Positions 54,121 through 61,242 of a stretch of DNA of 64,000 nt are shown here, piece by piece (the first letter of the stretch is position 1; every line of letters starts with the position of its first letter). Both the position numbers and the translations under genes were made by a program. This DNA comes from Methanocorpusculum petauri. GTDB taxonomy: Archaea; Halobacteriota; Methanomicrobia; Methanomicrobiales; Methanocorpusculaceae. Location of the stretch: positions 28,916 through 92,915 of the forward strand of contig NZ_JAPTGB010000006.1 in NCBI RefSeq assembly GCF_026891975.1, in the 5' to 3' direction. The notes beneath the pieces are model-generated. The model saw only the letters and a list, made by a program, of their open reading frames with translations. It searched no databases and was not told where the DNA came from.

Positions 54121-55206
54121 TTACCGCTCCGCACAGGCAATGCAGGGGTCTGCACTGATAAAGGTCGAGGTCACGTCGGCGGCGGATGCGAGATTTTTCA
54201 TCATTGCATGCGAGCCGACCTCAACGTTCATGATCGACGGCGTCTGAATGGCGACCGAGATTACCTGACCGTTTTCGTCCACTGCAATGTCGTAGGTGAG
54301 GTCGCCCCGCGGTGCTTCGATGGTGTGCTGTGTCCGGCCGGCGGTGACACGGCCGCCGAGCCGTACCGGTCCGTCAGGGAGGGTTGCAAGTGCATTTTTG
54401 ATGATTGCCGCCGACTGGAACAGTTCGTCAAATCTGAGCATGATGCGGGCGAAGTTGTCGCCTTCGGTTCGGGTAATCATGTGCCAGCCGAGTTCGGTAT
54501 ACAGCGGTTCATGCTCGCGGGCATCGCGGGCGATGCCGCTTGCACGGGCCGTCGGACCGACCACGCCGCTCTCTTTTGCATCCTCAACAGAGAGGATGCC
54601 AATGCCTTTCGACCGGAGGGCGATCATGGGGCCGGTTGCAAACATCTTCACAAACCGCGGCAGTTCGGCTTCGACGTGATCGAGTGCTTCGCGGATACCG
54701 GTTGCGGTCTCGTTGCTGATGTCCTCACGCACCCCGCCCGGTACGACGTAGGCTGCCATGATGCGGGTGCCGGTCATGATCTCGATTGCATCCATCACCG
54801 TTTCGCGGAGGTTTAAGAGATACATGGCAAGTGTCTCATGCTCGATGGTGTAGCAGTAGGAGTAGTTTGCCAGCAGATGACTCTGCATCCGGTCAAGTTC
54901 GTTTAAGATGATACGCAGATGCATGGCGCGGGGCGGAACGGTAATGCCGCTGATTTTTTCGAGAGCACCGACAATTGCCGTGTTGTGAACGACGGAACAG
55001 ATGCCGCATACCCGTTCTGCAAGGAAGATGGTTTCCTGCCAGGGACGGCCCACCATGATTTTTTCAATGCCTTTTTTGACGTAACCGAGTTCCACCTCGG
55101 TTGCGATGACCCGTTCGCCTGCGGTCTCGCATTTAATGCGGGCAGGTTCTTTGAAGCAGGGGTGCACCGGCCCTATCGGCAGGGAGACATCAACGACTTT
55201 TTTCAT
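54121..55206 (-). CDS. ehaO: Energy-converting [NiFe] hydrogenase large subunit (EhaO)
   Basis: 361 residues with the two Ni-binding motifs: RVCGIC (Cys67, Cys70) and DPCIAC (Cys355, Cys358). The protein ends three residues after the second motif (AER), so no C-terminal peptide needs to be removed by a maturation protease, as in several other energy-converting hydrogenases. It is complex-I-like and oxidises H2. It overlaps the small subunit by four bases. Confidence 0.93.
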   Translation of the reverse strand: MKKVVDVSLPIGPVHPCFKEPARIKCETAGERVIATEVELGYVKKGIEKIMVGRPWQETIFLAERVCGICSVVHNTAIVGALEKISGITVPPRAMHLRIILNELDRMQSHLLANYSYCYTIEHETLAMYLLNLRETVMDAIEIMTGTRIMAAYVVPGGVREDISNETATGIREALDHVEAELPRFVKMFATGPMIALRSKGIGILSVEDAKESGVVGPTARASGIARDAREHEPLYTELGWHMITRTEGDNFARIMLRFDELFQSAAIIKNALATLPDGPVRLGGRVTAGRTQHTIEAPRGDLTYDIAVDENGQVISVAIQTPSIMNVEVGSHAMMKNLASAADVTSTFISADPCIACAER

Positions 55207-55667
55207 GGTTTTTCCTCCGTTTTGGTTTCGTAGTTTTCAAACAGAATGTCTGCAACGTTTAAGATGGCGCTGATGATCTCCGTCGGGCGAGGGGGGCAGC
55301 CGGGGACGGCTGCGGCGACCGGGATGTATTTGCTGACCGGCGGGTCAACGAGAGAGCCGGGGCGGTTGAAGGCACAGCCGGAGATCGGGCAGTTGCCGAT
55401 GGTGACAACGGCTTTGGGTTCCGGGACTTTGTCCCAGAGGTCGGGAAGTTTGTCGATCCACTGTGAAGACATTGCGCCGGTGACAAGGATGATGTCTGCT
55501 TCGCGGGGGTTGTTGTGGACATAGATGCCGTACTGTTCGATATCGTATCGGGGGGAGAGACAGGCGAGGATTTCGATGTCGCAACCGTTGCAGGAGCCGG
55601 TGTTCACGTAGCAGACGTGAATGGAACGTTTGCGCACGGCGTTTTTCAGGGTTTGCAGGAGAGTCAT
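55203..55667 (-). CDS. ehaN: Energy-converting hydrogenase small subunit (EhaN, NuoB-like)
   Basis: 154 residues with the cysteines of a proximal [4Fe-4S] cluster: Cys26 and Cys29 (GSCNGCD), Cys93 (GNCPISG) and Cys124 (PGCPPRP). It carries electrons from the NiFe site to the polyferredoxin. It overlaps the DUF1959 gene upstream and the large subunit downstream by four bases each. Confidence 0.93.
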   Translation of the reverse strand: MTLLQTLKNAVRKRSIHVCYVNTGSCNGCDIEILACLSPRYDIEQYGIYVHNNPREADIILVTGAMSSQWIDKLPDLWDKVPEPKAVVTIGNCPISGCAFNRPGSLVDPPVSKYIPVAAAVPGCPPRPTEIISAILNVADILFENYETKTEEKP

Positions 55668-56020
55668 GTTATCGCCTCAAGGATTTCTGCGAGAAGTTCC
55701 GGTACGGGTGTGCCGGAATCGGCCCGTCGGCGGAACTCCGTCGCGGCGTCCGGCGGCAGGAGGCCGGTTGCCGCGGTCAGATGCGGAAGGGAAAGTGCGT
55801 CGGCGATGCGGTCGCCTGCGGCGATCGCGTCCGCCGCTTCAAGCCGGGGGCCGAGATTTTCCAGAATCATCATGTCACAGCCGTTGATGAGGATTTTCCG
55901 CATCTGCTGACGACTGATGCCAAGCCGTGCGGCAAGGGCGATGACCGCCTGATCCTGCCGCGTTCCTTTGAGGATGGCGAGTTTCATCGGCTGAAGGTTT
56001 CGTTCGTAGATCAGATCCAT
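55664..56020 (-). CDS. ehaM: Eha subunit M-like soluble protein (DUF1959)
   Basis: 118 residues, soluble, helical, with the family-like opening [28 protein letters not shown] near 7-34 and [20 protein letters not shown] near 47. DUF1959 proteins are the EhaM subunits of Eha hydrogenases; role unknown. Position between the membrane subunits and ehaN agrees. Confidence 0.78.
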   Translation of the reverse strand: MDLIYERNLQPMKLAILKGTRQDQAVIALAARLGISRQQMRKILINGCDMMILENLGPRLEAADAIAAGDRIADALSLPHLTAATGLLPPDAATEFRRRADSGTPVPELLAEILEAIT

Positions 56021-56271
56021 GGTATCACCCCGAACCAGTAGAGCACTCCGTAGAGTACAAACAGCAGTATCATTGCCCAGATGAGTATCATCTCACCGGT
56101 GTGCACGGTGTGTTCCCGGGAGGAGAGAAAGACACCCGCCAGAATGCCGAGCAGAACGGCGCCGATGACGGCTCCTGCGAGAATCGCAGGGTGACTGATG
56201 ACCTCAAGGGCCATCAGGAGAATGTAGAAGGCGACGCCCGCGACAACGGCTTTTTCGATCAGGTTATTCAT
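56011..56271 (-). CDS. Eha small membrane subunit (EhaK/EhaL-like)
   Basis: 86 residues with three helices (about 8-25, 29-49, 62-82). It corresponds in place to EhaK or EhaL; the reference operon has two such genes here and only one is seen. ATG at 56271 overlaps the ehaJ stop (ATGA), and its end overlaps ehaM by 10 bases. Confidence 0.7.
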   Translation of the reverse strand: MNNLIEKAVVAGVAFYILLMALEVISHPAILAGAVIGAVLLGILAGVFLSSREHTVHTGEMILIWAMILLFVLYGVLYWFGVIPWI

Positions 56272-57143
56272 ACAAGTATCCCTCCTGCATAGAGTACGAT
56301 CCAGACAACCGCGGCATAGAGCAGCACAACAACTGTCCAGATGGTCTGTATCGTCACCACTTGATAGGGAGTGAGCATCGGCGTTACCGCACAGATGAAC
56401 GAGACGGAGATCATAAGGATGGTCATCAGAATGATCATCAGCCACCACGGCACTGCACCGATGAAGAGCAGGACAAATGCCGAGAGCAGAACGACGGTCT
56501 TGAGGCCCATGGCGATGTTTAACAGCGCCCGCCAGCCGCCGAAGTGTTCGGTCCAGTATCCGGAGACAAGTTCTTTTGCCTCAATCACCGAGAACGGGCC
56601 GTAGTGCGCTTTGGACAGAATGATCAGATACAGCGACACTGCTGCCGGGAAGGCAATGAGGATCGTTGGTGTCTGTGTTTCGATCTGGAATGCGGCTATC
56701 TCACCAATAGAGAGTGTTCGCCAGAACAGGTACACGATTGCGACTGTTGCCAGCAGCGGCAGCTCTGCTGCCGCTGACATGACGGATCGGATTGCGCCGA
56801 ATTTTGTATACGGGGAGCCGGATGACAGGCCGGTTCCGTGTTCGATGATTTTGTGGAGCATGTAGAGCGCAAACAAGATCAGCAGGCTTGCTCCGGTCCA
56901 GACGACCCAGAGTGCCGCAATCCAGATACCGACTGCAATCAGAACGATTGCAACGTACATCACCTGACTTGCTGTCCGGGGAATCCAGGTCTGTTTGAAG
57001 GAGAACTTCAGGGTATGGAGGATCTCCTGCCAGACGGGAGGACCGGGTCTTGACTGGATGCGTGCGATGACTTTGCGGTGCAGACCGTGAAGCAGGAGTC
57101 CGGCGAAGACTGCAATGATGAGGAGAAGCAGGAATGCAATCAT
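56268..57143 (-). CDS. ehaJ: Eha membrane subunit J (NuoH-like)
   Basis: 291 residues with about eight helices. RKVIARIQSRPGPP near 23 and the later DPTIEAKELVSGY-like text (VIEAKELVSGYWTE near 190) are the marks of the NuoH/EchB family. This is the subunit at the junction between the electron-carrying arm and the ion-translocating arm. ATG at 57143 was chosen over an upstream ATG because the upstream extension is in the ehaI region and is not membrane-like. Confidence 0.88.
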   Translation of the reverse strand: MIAFLLLLIIAVFAGLLLHGLHRKVIARIQSRPGPPVWQEILHTLKFSFKQTWIPRTASQVMYVAIVLIAVGIWIAALWVVWTGASLLILFALYMLHKIIEHGTGLSSGSPYTKFGAIRSVMSAAAELPLLATVAIVYLFWRTLSIGEIAAFQIETQTPTILIAFPAAVSLYLIILSKAHYGPFSVIEAKELVSGYWTEHFGGWRALLNIAMGLKTVVLLSAFVLLFIGAVPWWLMIILMTILMISVSFICAVTPMLTPYQVVTIQTIWTVVVLLYAAVVWIVLYAGGILV

Positions 57144-57144
57144 G

Positions 57145-57336
57145 TCAGTACCCCACAAACGGAATGTCTCCGTCCTTTGTTCCTGCACACCACCAGTAGA
57201 TAAGGGAGGCGAGGGCTGCCGGGACGGAGATGACAACAACCGCAATCAGAGCGGGAATCTGTGCAACGAACAGCGCTGCAACAATGGCGATTGCTGCAAA
57301 CAGGATTCCAAGGGCTAATGCTGTAGATTTTTTCAT
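57145..57336 (-). CDS. ehaI: Eha membrane subunit I
   Basis: 63 residues with two helices (about 5-25 and 28-48), then a basic turn and GDIPFVGY. Position between ehaH and ehaJ matches EhaI; the sequence alone would not identify it. It ends one base before the ehaJ ATG. Confidence 0.7.
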   Translation of the reverse strand: MKKSTALALGILFAAIAIVAALFVAQIPALIAVVVISVPAALASLIYWWCAGTKDGDIPFVGY

Positions 57337-57339
57337 GAT

Positions 57340-57993
57340 TCACACCGTCAGGAGAATTTCGACCGCCCGCAGGAAGAGCAGGAGGGAGCTTACATGGATC
57401 ATCAGGATGTAGGGGGCGCCGGGCGCTCTGGTGATCTCGGCTTTACCAATGTAGAACGGTGCCATTCCTTCTCCCAGGACACCGACAAGGATGAGGAGTC
57501 GGGCCACGAGCGGGGCGGCACCGGTAACTGCAAGCTCCCCGATGGAAAGCGTACCACAGGTCGCGGCGATGATTGCGGCGCCTGCGAAGAGGGGAACGGT
57601 TGCCATCATGACGACCAGCCCGTAGGAGAAGGCGGCATCCAGTACGTGTTTGTTTTTGACGGCGGCAACGATGCCGATGTTGAGGATGCCGATGAAGGCG
57701 GCAAAGAGCGTGAAGTTGAAGACGTCGCCGGTGGTGATTGCACCGATGGTGGCAATGCCGCAGGCAATTGCCATGAACCGCTGGAACTTCATTAAGTCCA
57801 CCGGGATCTCTTTGGTGTAGTAGCCGTCGGTACCGAACACGATGTCAACGGGTTTTTCCGGCAGACTGATGACGGCGAGTATGACGAACATCGCGGCAAA
57901 CGCGAAGAGGACTACGGTGTATCCGGAGAGGTAGTGGACGATGTCACCGAAGGGCAGTGTGAAGAGTGGCTGTTCAAATATCTGTTCAAACAT
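57340..57993 (-). CDS. ehaH: Eha membrane subunit H (antiporter-like)
   Basis: 217 residues, about six helices. Charged residues sit inside hydrophobic segments (GTDGYYTKEIPVDLMKFQ near 75, a conserved loop, and LGEGMAPFYIGKAE near 175), as in proton-antiporter-type subunits. It is likely part of the ion path. Overlaps ehaG by one base. Confidence 0.78.
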   Translation of the reverse strand: MFEQIFEQPLFTLPFGDIVHYLSGYTVVLFAFAAMFVILAVISLPEKPVDIVFGTDGYYTKEIPVDLMKFQRFMAIACGIATIGAITTGDVFNFTLFAAFIGILNIGIVAAVKNKHVLDAAFSYGLVVMMATVPLFAGAAIIAATCGTLSIGELAVTGAAPLVARLLILVGVLGEGMAPFYIGKAEITRAPGAPYILMIHVSSLLLFLRAVEILLTV

Positions 57994-58610
57994 TATTCAA
58001 CCCCCCGCATGGTTCCGACAAGGGACATTTTTGCCATGACTTTGAGCATGATGCCGACCGCGGCAAGCATGACGGCAAGGAACCACTGGGACGGAACTAT
58101 CATGAAGATGAGGAATGCGATGACCCAGAGTGCCCATGCGTAACCTGCGGCGTTTTCGATTTTTGCAAAGGGTACGTCAACATTTTTGCCGAGGAAGTAG
58201 ATCATGAGACCGAGTGCTGCGATGAGACCGCCGGAAAATCCGGTGAGGAAGATGCCATAGGCGGCAAGCATGATGCCGATGATCGGAGGTGCAGTCTTCA
58301 TGACTTCGATGTCGAGTTTTCCGGCTGCGTGTTTGCGCTGGAGGTTTTCTTTGGCGAGCCAGAGTTCGGAGACCGCCATGATCTCGGCGACGCCGACGAC
58401 AAGGCCGGGCAGGATGAGGGCTTCGGCAAGGTCGGTGGCAATGAGTGCGATGATGACAAGTCCGGTGATCTCAATGAGGTCAATGATGATCATTTTGTGG
58501 ATGTCGTCTTTTTCCCGCAGTATTGCGGAGAATGCGATGATGATGGCGATAAATGCGACTGCAATGCCGATGGTGTAGAGTCCGGGCATGGCAAGCGGGA
58601 TTTCGATCAT
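57993..58610 (-). CDS. ehaG: Eha membrane subunit G (DUF2105)
   Basis: 205 residues with about seven helices and intramembrane acids (IIDLIEITGLV near 42, GVAEIMAVSELWLAKENLQRK near 76). It has the plan of MnhC/NuoK-like subunits fused to an extra part. Named by order in the operon. Starts with ATGA overlap on ehaF. Confidence 0.76.
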   Translation of the reverse strand: MIEIPLAMPGLYTIGIAVAFIAIIIAFSAILREKDDIHKMIIIDLIEITGLVIIALIATDLAEALILPGLVVGVAEIMAVSELWLAKENLQRKHAAGKLDIEVMKTAPPIIGIMLAAYGIFLTGFSGGLIAALGLMIYFLGKNVDVPFAKIENAAGYAWALWVIAFLIFMIVPSQWFLAVMLAAVGIMLKVMAKMSLVGTMRGVE

Positions 58611-59065
58611 TGTCTGGACCTCCGGTACAGGAATGAGGCAACTGCAAATGCTGCGAAGAAGATGCTGGCTTCGACGATGGTATCAAGTCCTCGCGTGTAG
58701 TAGAGAATTTCGTCAAGGATTCCTCCCGGATGGCCGACGATGGTGGTTCCGAGGTGCATGGTGGTGTTTGCAAGGAACCAGCCTGCAGGCGTCAGGTAGG
58801 CGGTGACGTAGCCGATGGCAGGAGAGTTTTCGGGATACTGGGCGATGATGTGCGCAGGTTCGGTGAAGGGTATGCCGCCCCGGTCATAGGGGTTGAGGGC
58901 ACTGTCCGGGTTGAGGGATTTGGGGTAGAGCTGGTCGTCGTGGTAGGTGAGGAAGGGAACGGTGCAGAGGCCGATGACGGCGATGATGCAGACGACTGCG
59001 GCATAGACTTTGGGCAGGTTGTCGGTTTCAGCGAGGTAGTCTGCGATTCGCTGTATTCTGGTCAT
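58607..59065 (-). CDS. ehaF: Eha membrane subunit F (DUF2106)
   Basis: 152 residues with a helix at about 20-38, a polar loop with LNPYDRGGIPFTEPAH near 56 that likely lies outside, and a terminal helix (about 126-146) preceded by GLDTIVEASIFFAAF. This last is like MbhE/MnhB-type subunits. Overlaps its neighbours by four bases. Confidence 0.77.
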   Translation of the reverse strand: MTRIQRIADYLAETDNLPKVYAAVVCIIAVIGLCTVPFLTYHDDQLYPKSLNPDSALNPYDRGGIPFTEPAHIIAQYPENSPAIGYVTAYLTPAGWFLANTTMHLGTTIVGHPGGILDEILYYTRGLDTIVEASIFFAAFAVASFLYRRSRQ

Positions 59066-59301
59066 GGTGCCTCCTTTTTTTCGATGAGACGCACGAAGAT
59101 GAGTGTTGTTACGATGTTGACGGCGATGAAGGTGACAAGGGCAAGCATTTCGTCGAATGCGAGCATGATTGCGACGAGACCGAACTCGGCGACTTCCATG
59201 TTGATGAGCCGGGTGAGGTAGGTTGTGTCACGCGGGTATGCGGTTGCGGTAACACCTGCGAGGAGGAGGATGCAGCCGATGAGAAATTCGATGCCGATCA
59301 T
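59062..59301 (-). CDS. ehaE: Eha membrane subunit E (DUF2107)
   Basis: 79 residues, three helices, with INMEVAEFGLVAIMLAFDEMLAL near 34, whose two acids within the membrane are like those of NuoK/MnhC. ATG at 59301 overlaps the ehaD stop (ATGA); a further-upstream start would run deep into ehaD. Confidence 0.77.
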   Translation of the reverse strand: MIGIEFLIGCILLLAGVTATAYPRDTTYLTRLINMEVAEFGLVAIMLAFDEMLALVTFIAVNIVTTLIFVRLIEKKEAP

Positions 59302-59537
59302 TGTTGTCCCTCCGGTGTTTTGCGGCACAGCAGAAGGATGAAAATGGTGCCTATCGGCATCATGAGGGAGATGACGATGGCGACGTCAAGGTAACCGCGG
59401 CTGACTGTGAAGATGATGATTCCTGAGACGAGGATGCCAAGGGTGATCAGTTTGTCGAACGGGTTTCTGACGAGGAGGGTGGCAATGCCGCCGATGAGGG
59501 CAAGGAGTGCGGCAAGGATGGCGAAGAGTTCGGTCAT
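59298..59537 (-). CDS. ehaD: Eha membrane subunit D (DUF2108)
   Basis: 79 residues, three helices, with NPFDKLITLGILVSG near 25 as in MnhG/MbhB-like small subunits. Overlaps ehaC and ehaE by four bases each. Confidence 0.76.
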   Translation of the reverse strand: MTELFAILAALLALIGGIATLLVRNPFDKLITLGILVSGIIIFTVSRGYLDVAIVISLMMPIGTIFILLLCRKTPEGQQ

Positions 59538-59788
59538 GGTTCATCCTCCGGGGTTAATTTTGCGAGTGCTGATGCAATGGCGTTTGCTTCGAGGGTTGCA
59601 CCGACGAAGTAGGCGACGGCGGCAACAAGGGTCAGCGGGTGCGGGAGGATGAGGGCGATGATGCCTGCTACGGCGAAGTTCATGACGTTGATGAAGGGAA
59701 GTTTGCGCAGGGTGTTCTTTTCAAGGACGGCACGGAGTGCGGCATAGACGGCGACTACGGCACAGACTGCGGCAGCGAGTTCGAGCAT
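59534..59788 (-). CDS. ehaC: Eha membrane subunit C (DUF2109)
   Basis: 84 residues, three helices, with LRKLPFINVMNFAVAG near 29 and GATLEANAIASALAKL near 65, the family pattern of DUF2109. ATG at 59788 shares one base with the ehaB stop (TGATG). The longer frame upstream is antisense noise of ehaB. Confidence 0.78.
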   Translation of the reverse strand: MLELAAAVCAVVAVYAALRAVLEKNTLRKLPFINVMNFAVAGIIALILPHPLTLVAAVAYFVGATLEANAIASALAKLTPEDEP

Positions 59789-60273
59789 CAGATTTTCCTC
59801 CAGATGCTGCCAAGGGCGCGGCTTGCATGGAGGGGGGAGATGCCCTGTACAAGGAGGATGGCGATGATCATGCCGGCGATGAAGGCTTCTGGCGGGAATC
59901 CTGCAAAGGTGCTGAGTGCCCAGATGATGATGGTTGCGGCAAGTGCTCCGCTGGTTCCTGCCCAGCCTTTGTCGGCACATATGCGGGCACCGATGAAGAC
60001 GAGGACGGCAACGGCGATTCCGCCGGGAATGCCGCATATCCAGTATCCACAGGCGGCAAGGAGTGTGCCTGCGGAGGCGTCGGGCGAACAGATGATGTTG
60101 CCAAGCATCCAGCCGCCGTTTTTGTCTCCGCCAGCCGCAACTATTTCCCGGCTGATGGCGTCAGCGCCGGAAACTCCCCCCTCTTTCGGGAGTTTCCAGA
60201 ATATGTCGAGTGCTATAAAGAGTATGAGGGAAATTACCGCAGCGGCGGTGATGTATGCGAGTTCAAGAATCAT
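59788..60273 (-). CDS. ehaB: Eha membrane subunit B
   Basis: 161 residues with an N-terminal helix (about 5-25), a polar stretch with GADAISREIVAAGGDKNGG, then three helices. Length and place fit EhaB (first large gene of the reference operon after ehaA). No ehaA-like frame lies upstream, so this is the first gene of the operon here. A TATA-like box and a GC-rich hairpin precede it. Confidence 0.74.
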   Translation of the reverse strand: MILELAYITAAAVISLILFIALDIFWKLPKEGGVSGADAISREIVAAGGDKNGGWMLGNIICSPDASAGTLLAACGYWICGIPGGIAVAVLVFIGARICADKGWAGTSGALAATIIIWALSTFAGFPPEAFIAGMIIAILLVQGISPLHASRALGSIWRKI

Positions 60274-60298
60274 GCTCTTCTCTATCCAAAGAAAACCG

Positions 60299-60361
60299 GC
60301 CCGTCCTGCGGGCGGATTTTCTGTAAATGATTAGCTATTGACATCTGTTTGATTAATAAAT
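60299..60361 (-). promoter_or_regulatory. Promoter and leader hairpin of the eha-fwd operon
   Basis: On the minus strand TTTATTAATC (60351-60360) is a TATA candidate about 80 bases before the ehaB ATG. The leader of roughly 55 bases would hold GCCCG-CAGGA-CGGGC (60299-60313), a perfect five-pair stem. The hairpin could shape mRNA stability or be bound by a regulator; that is inference. Confidence 0.4.
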
Positions 60362-60546
60362 TACGGATCAGTACTTGGTGAAGTGATGAGGGGGGAATGG
60401 GGTTCGGTCTGAATTGTGTGATCATCCGAAATAGTCCGGGAGGTATGTTTGAACCGAATTTCCGCGGTGTATCCGGGGAGCGGACGGTTTCCTCATTGTT
60501 CATTGAACATGTCTGAGGAAATAGGGGAAAGGGATTTCGAAAATGG

Positions 60547-61242
60547 TCATCTGCGCCAAAGCAGCAGGATTCCCAGGCCGGCGGCGAGGCAGGAGATACA
60601 TCCTCCGAAGGAACTCTGCGGTGTTGCGGGTGGTGTTGTCGGTACAGTTGTGACCGCTGTCGGGAGGGAGGGTGCGGGGGTTGTCGGCAGGGTGGTGGCC
60701 GGTAGTGTGGTTGCCGTGGTCTGCGGGGCAGTTGTTGCGGTGCTGCTTGGCAGCGGGCCTGCGGTCGGCACTGGTGCAGGTGTAACTTTCACGGGTTTTG
60801 AGATGAATGTCTCTTTGGTTGCGTCGTTTGCCATCTTTACTTTCATCTGCCAGAGGGTGATCTCTTTGCCTTCGTCGTACTGTGACGGGGTGCCGGTGAG
60901 GTTTGTCACCAGCCAGGTTTCGCGTTCGGCAGTTGAGATGGTGAATCCGCTGATGGTTGCATGCGCATATGGCAGTTCCCATGTTCGTGTTGTCCGGTTC
61001 TGCACCACCAGTGCAATTTCCCAGAGCGGGTCGGTGAGGTCGGTGTCGAACTCAAGGGTGTAGCTGTCCCGGAACCGTTCGCCGACGAAGATGTTCTGGG
61101 ATACGGTGAGTTCCTGCCCGGTGACAACGGGTCCTGCCGGTGTGTAGTCTGCATCAAATTCGGTGTCGGCTGCGGTTGCCGGGGCGGCAATCAGAACGCA
61201 GCAGAGGAGGAGGGAAAGGAGGGCTACGTGTTTTCGGGTCAT
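60547..61242 (-). CDS. Secreted surface protein with archaeosortase-like C-terminal tail
   Basis: 231 residues: signal peptide (to about ATAA24), a beta-rich domain to about 155, a long Thr/Pro-rich linker (about 160-208, likely glycosylated) and an end of SSFGG, a hydrophobic helix and WRR. The order linker, short motif, helix, Arg pair is that of PGF-CTERM proteins sorted by archaeosortase A; FGG in place of PGF is unusual. The ATG overlaps the stop of fwdDB (ATGA), an odd partner for a cytoplasmic enzyme. Function unknown. Confidence 0.8.
   Translation of the reverse strand: MTRKHVALLSLLLCCVLIAAPATAADTEFDADYTPAGPVVTGQELTVSQNIFVGERFRDSYTLEFDTDLTDPLWEIALVVQNRTTRTWELPYAHATISGFTISTAERETWLVTNLTGTPSQYDEGKEITLWQMKVKMANDATKETFISKPVKVTPAPVPTAGPLPSSTATTAPQTTATTLPATTLPTTPAPSLPTAVTTVPTTPPATPQSSFGGCISCLAAGLGILLLWRR

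Noticed and set aside
57966..58700. Plus-strand frame of 244 codons in the eha operon
   Set aside because: Asp/Glu/Gly/Cys-rich shadow of hydrophobic eha genes on the minus strand.
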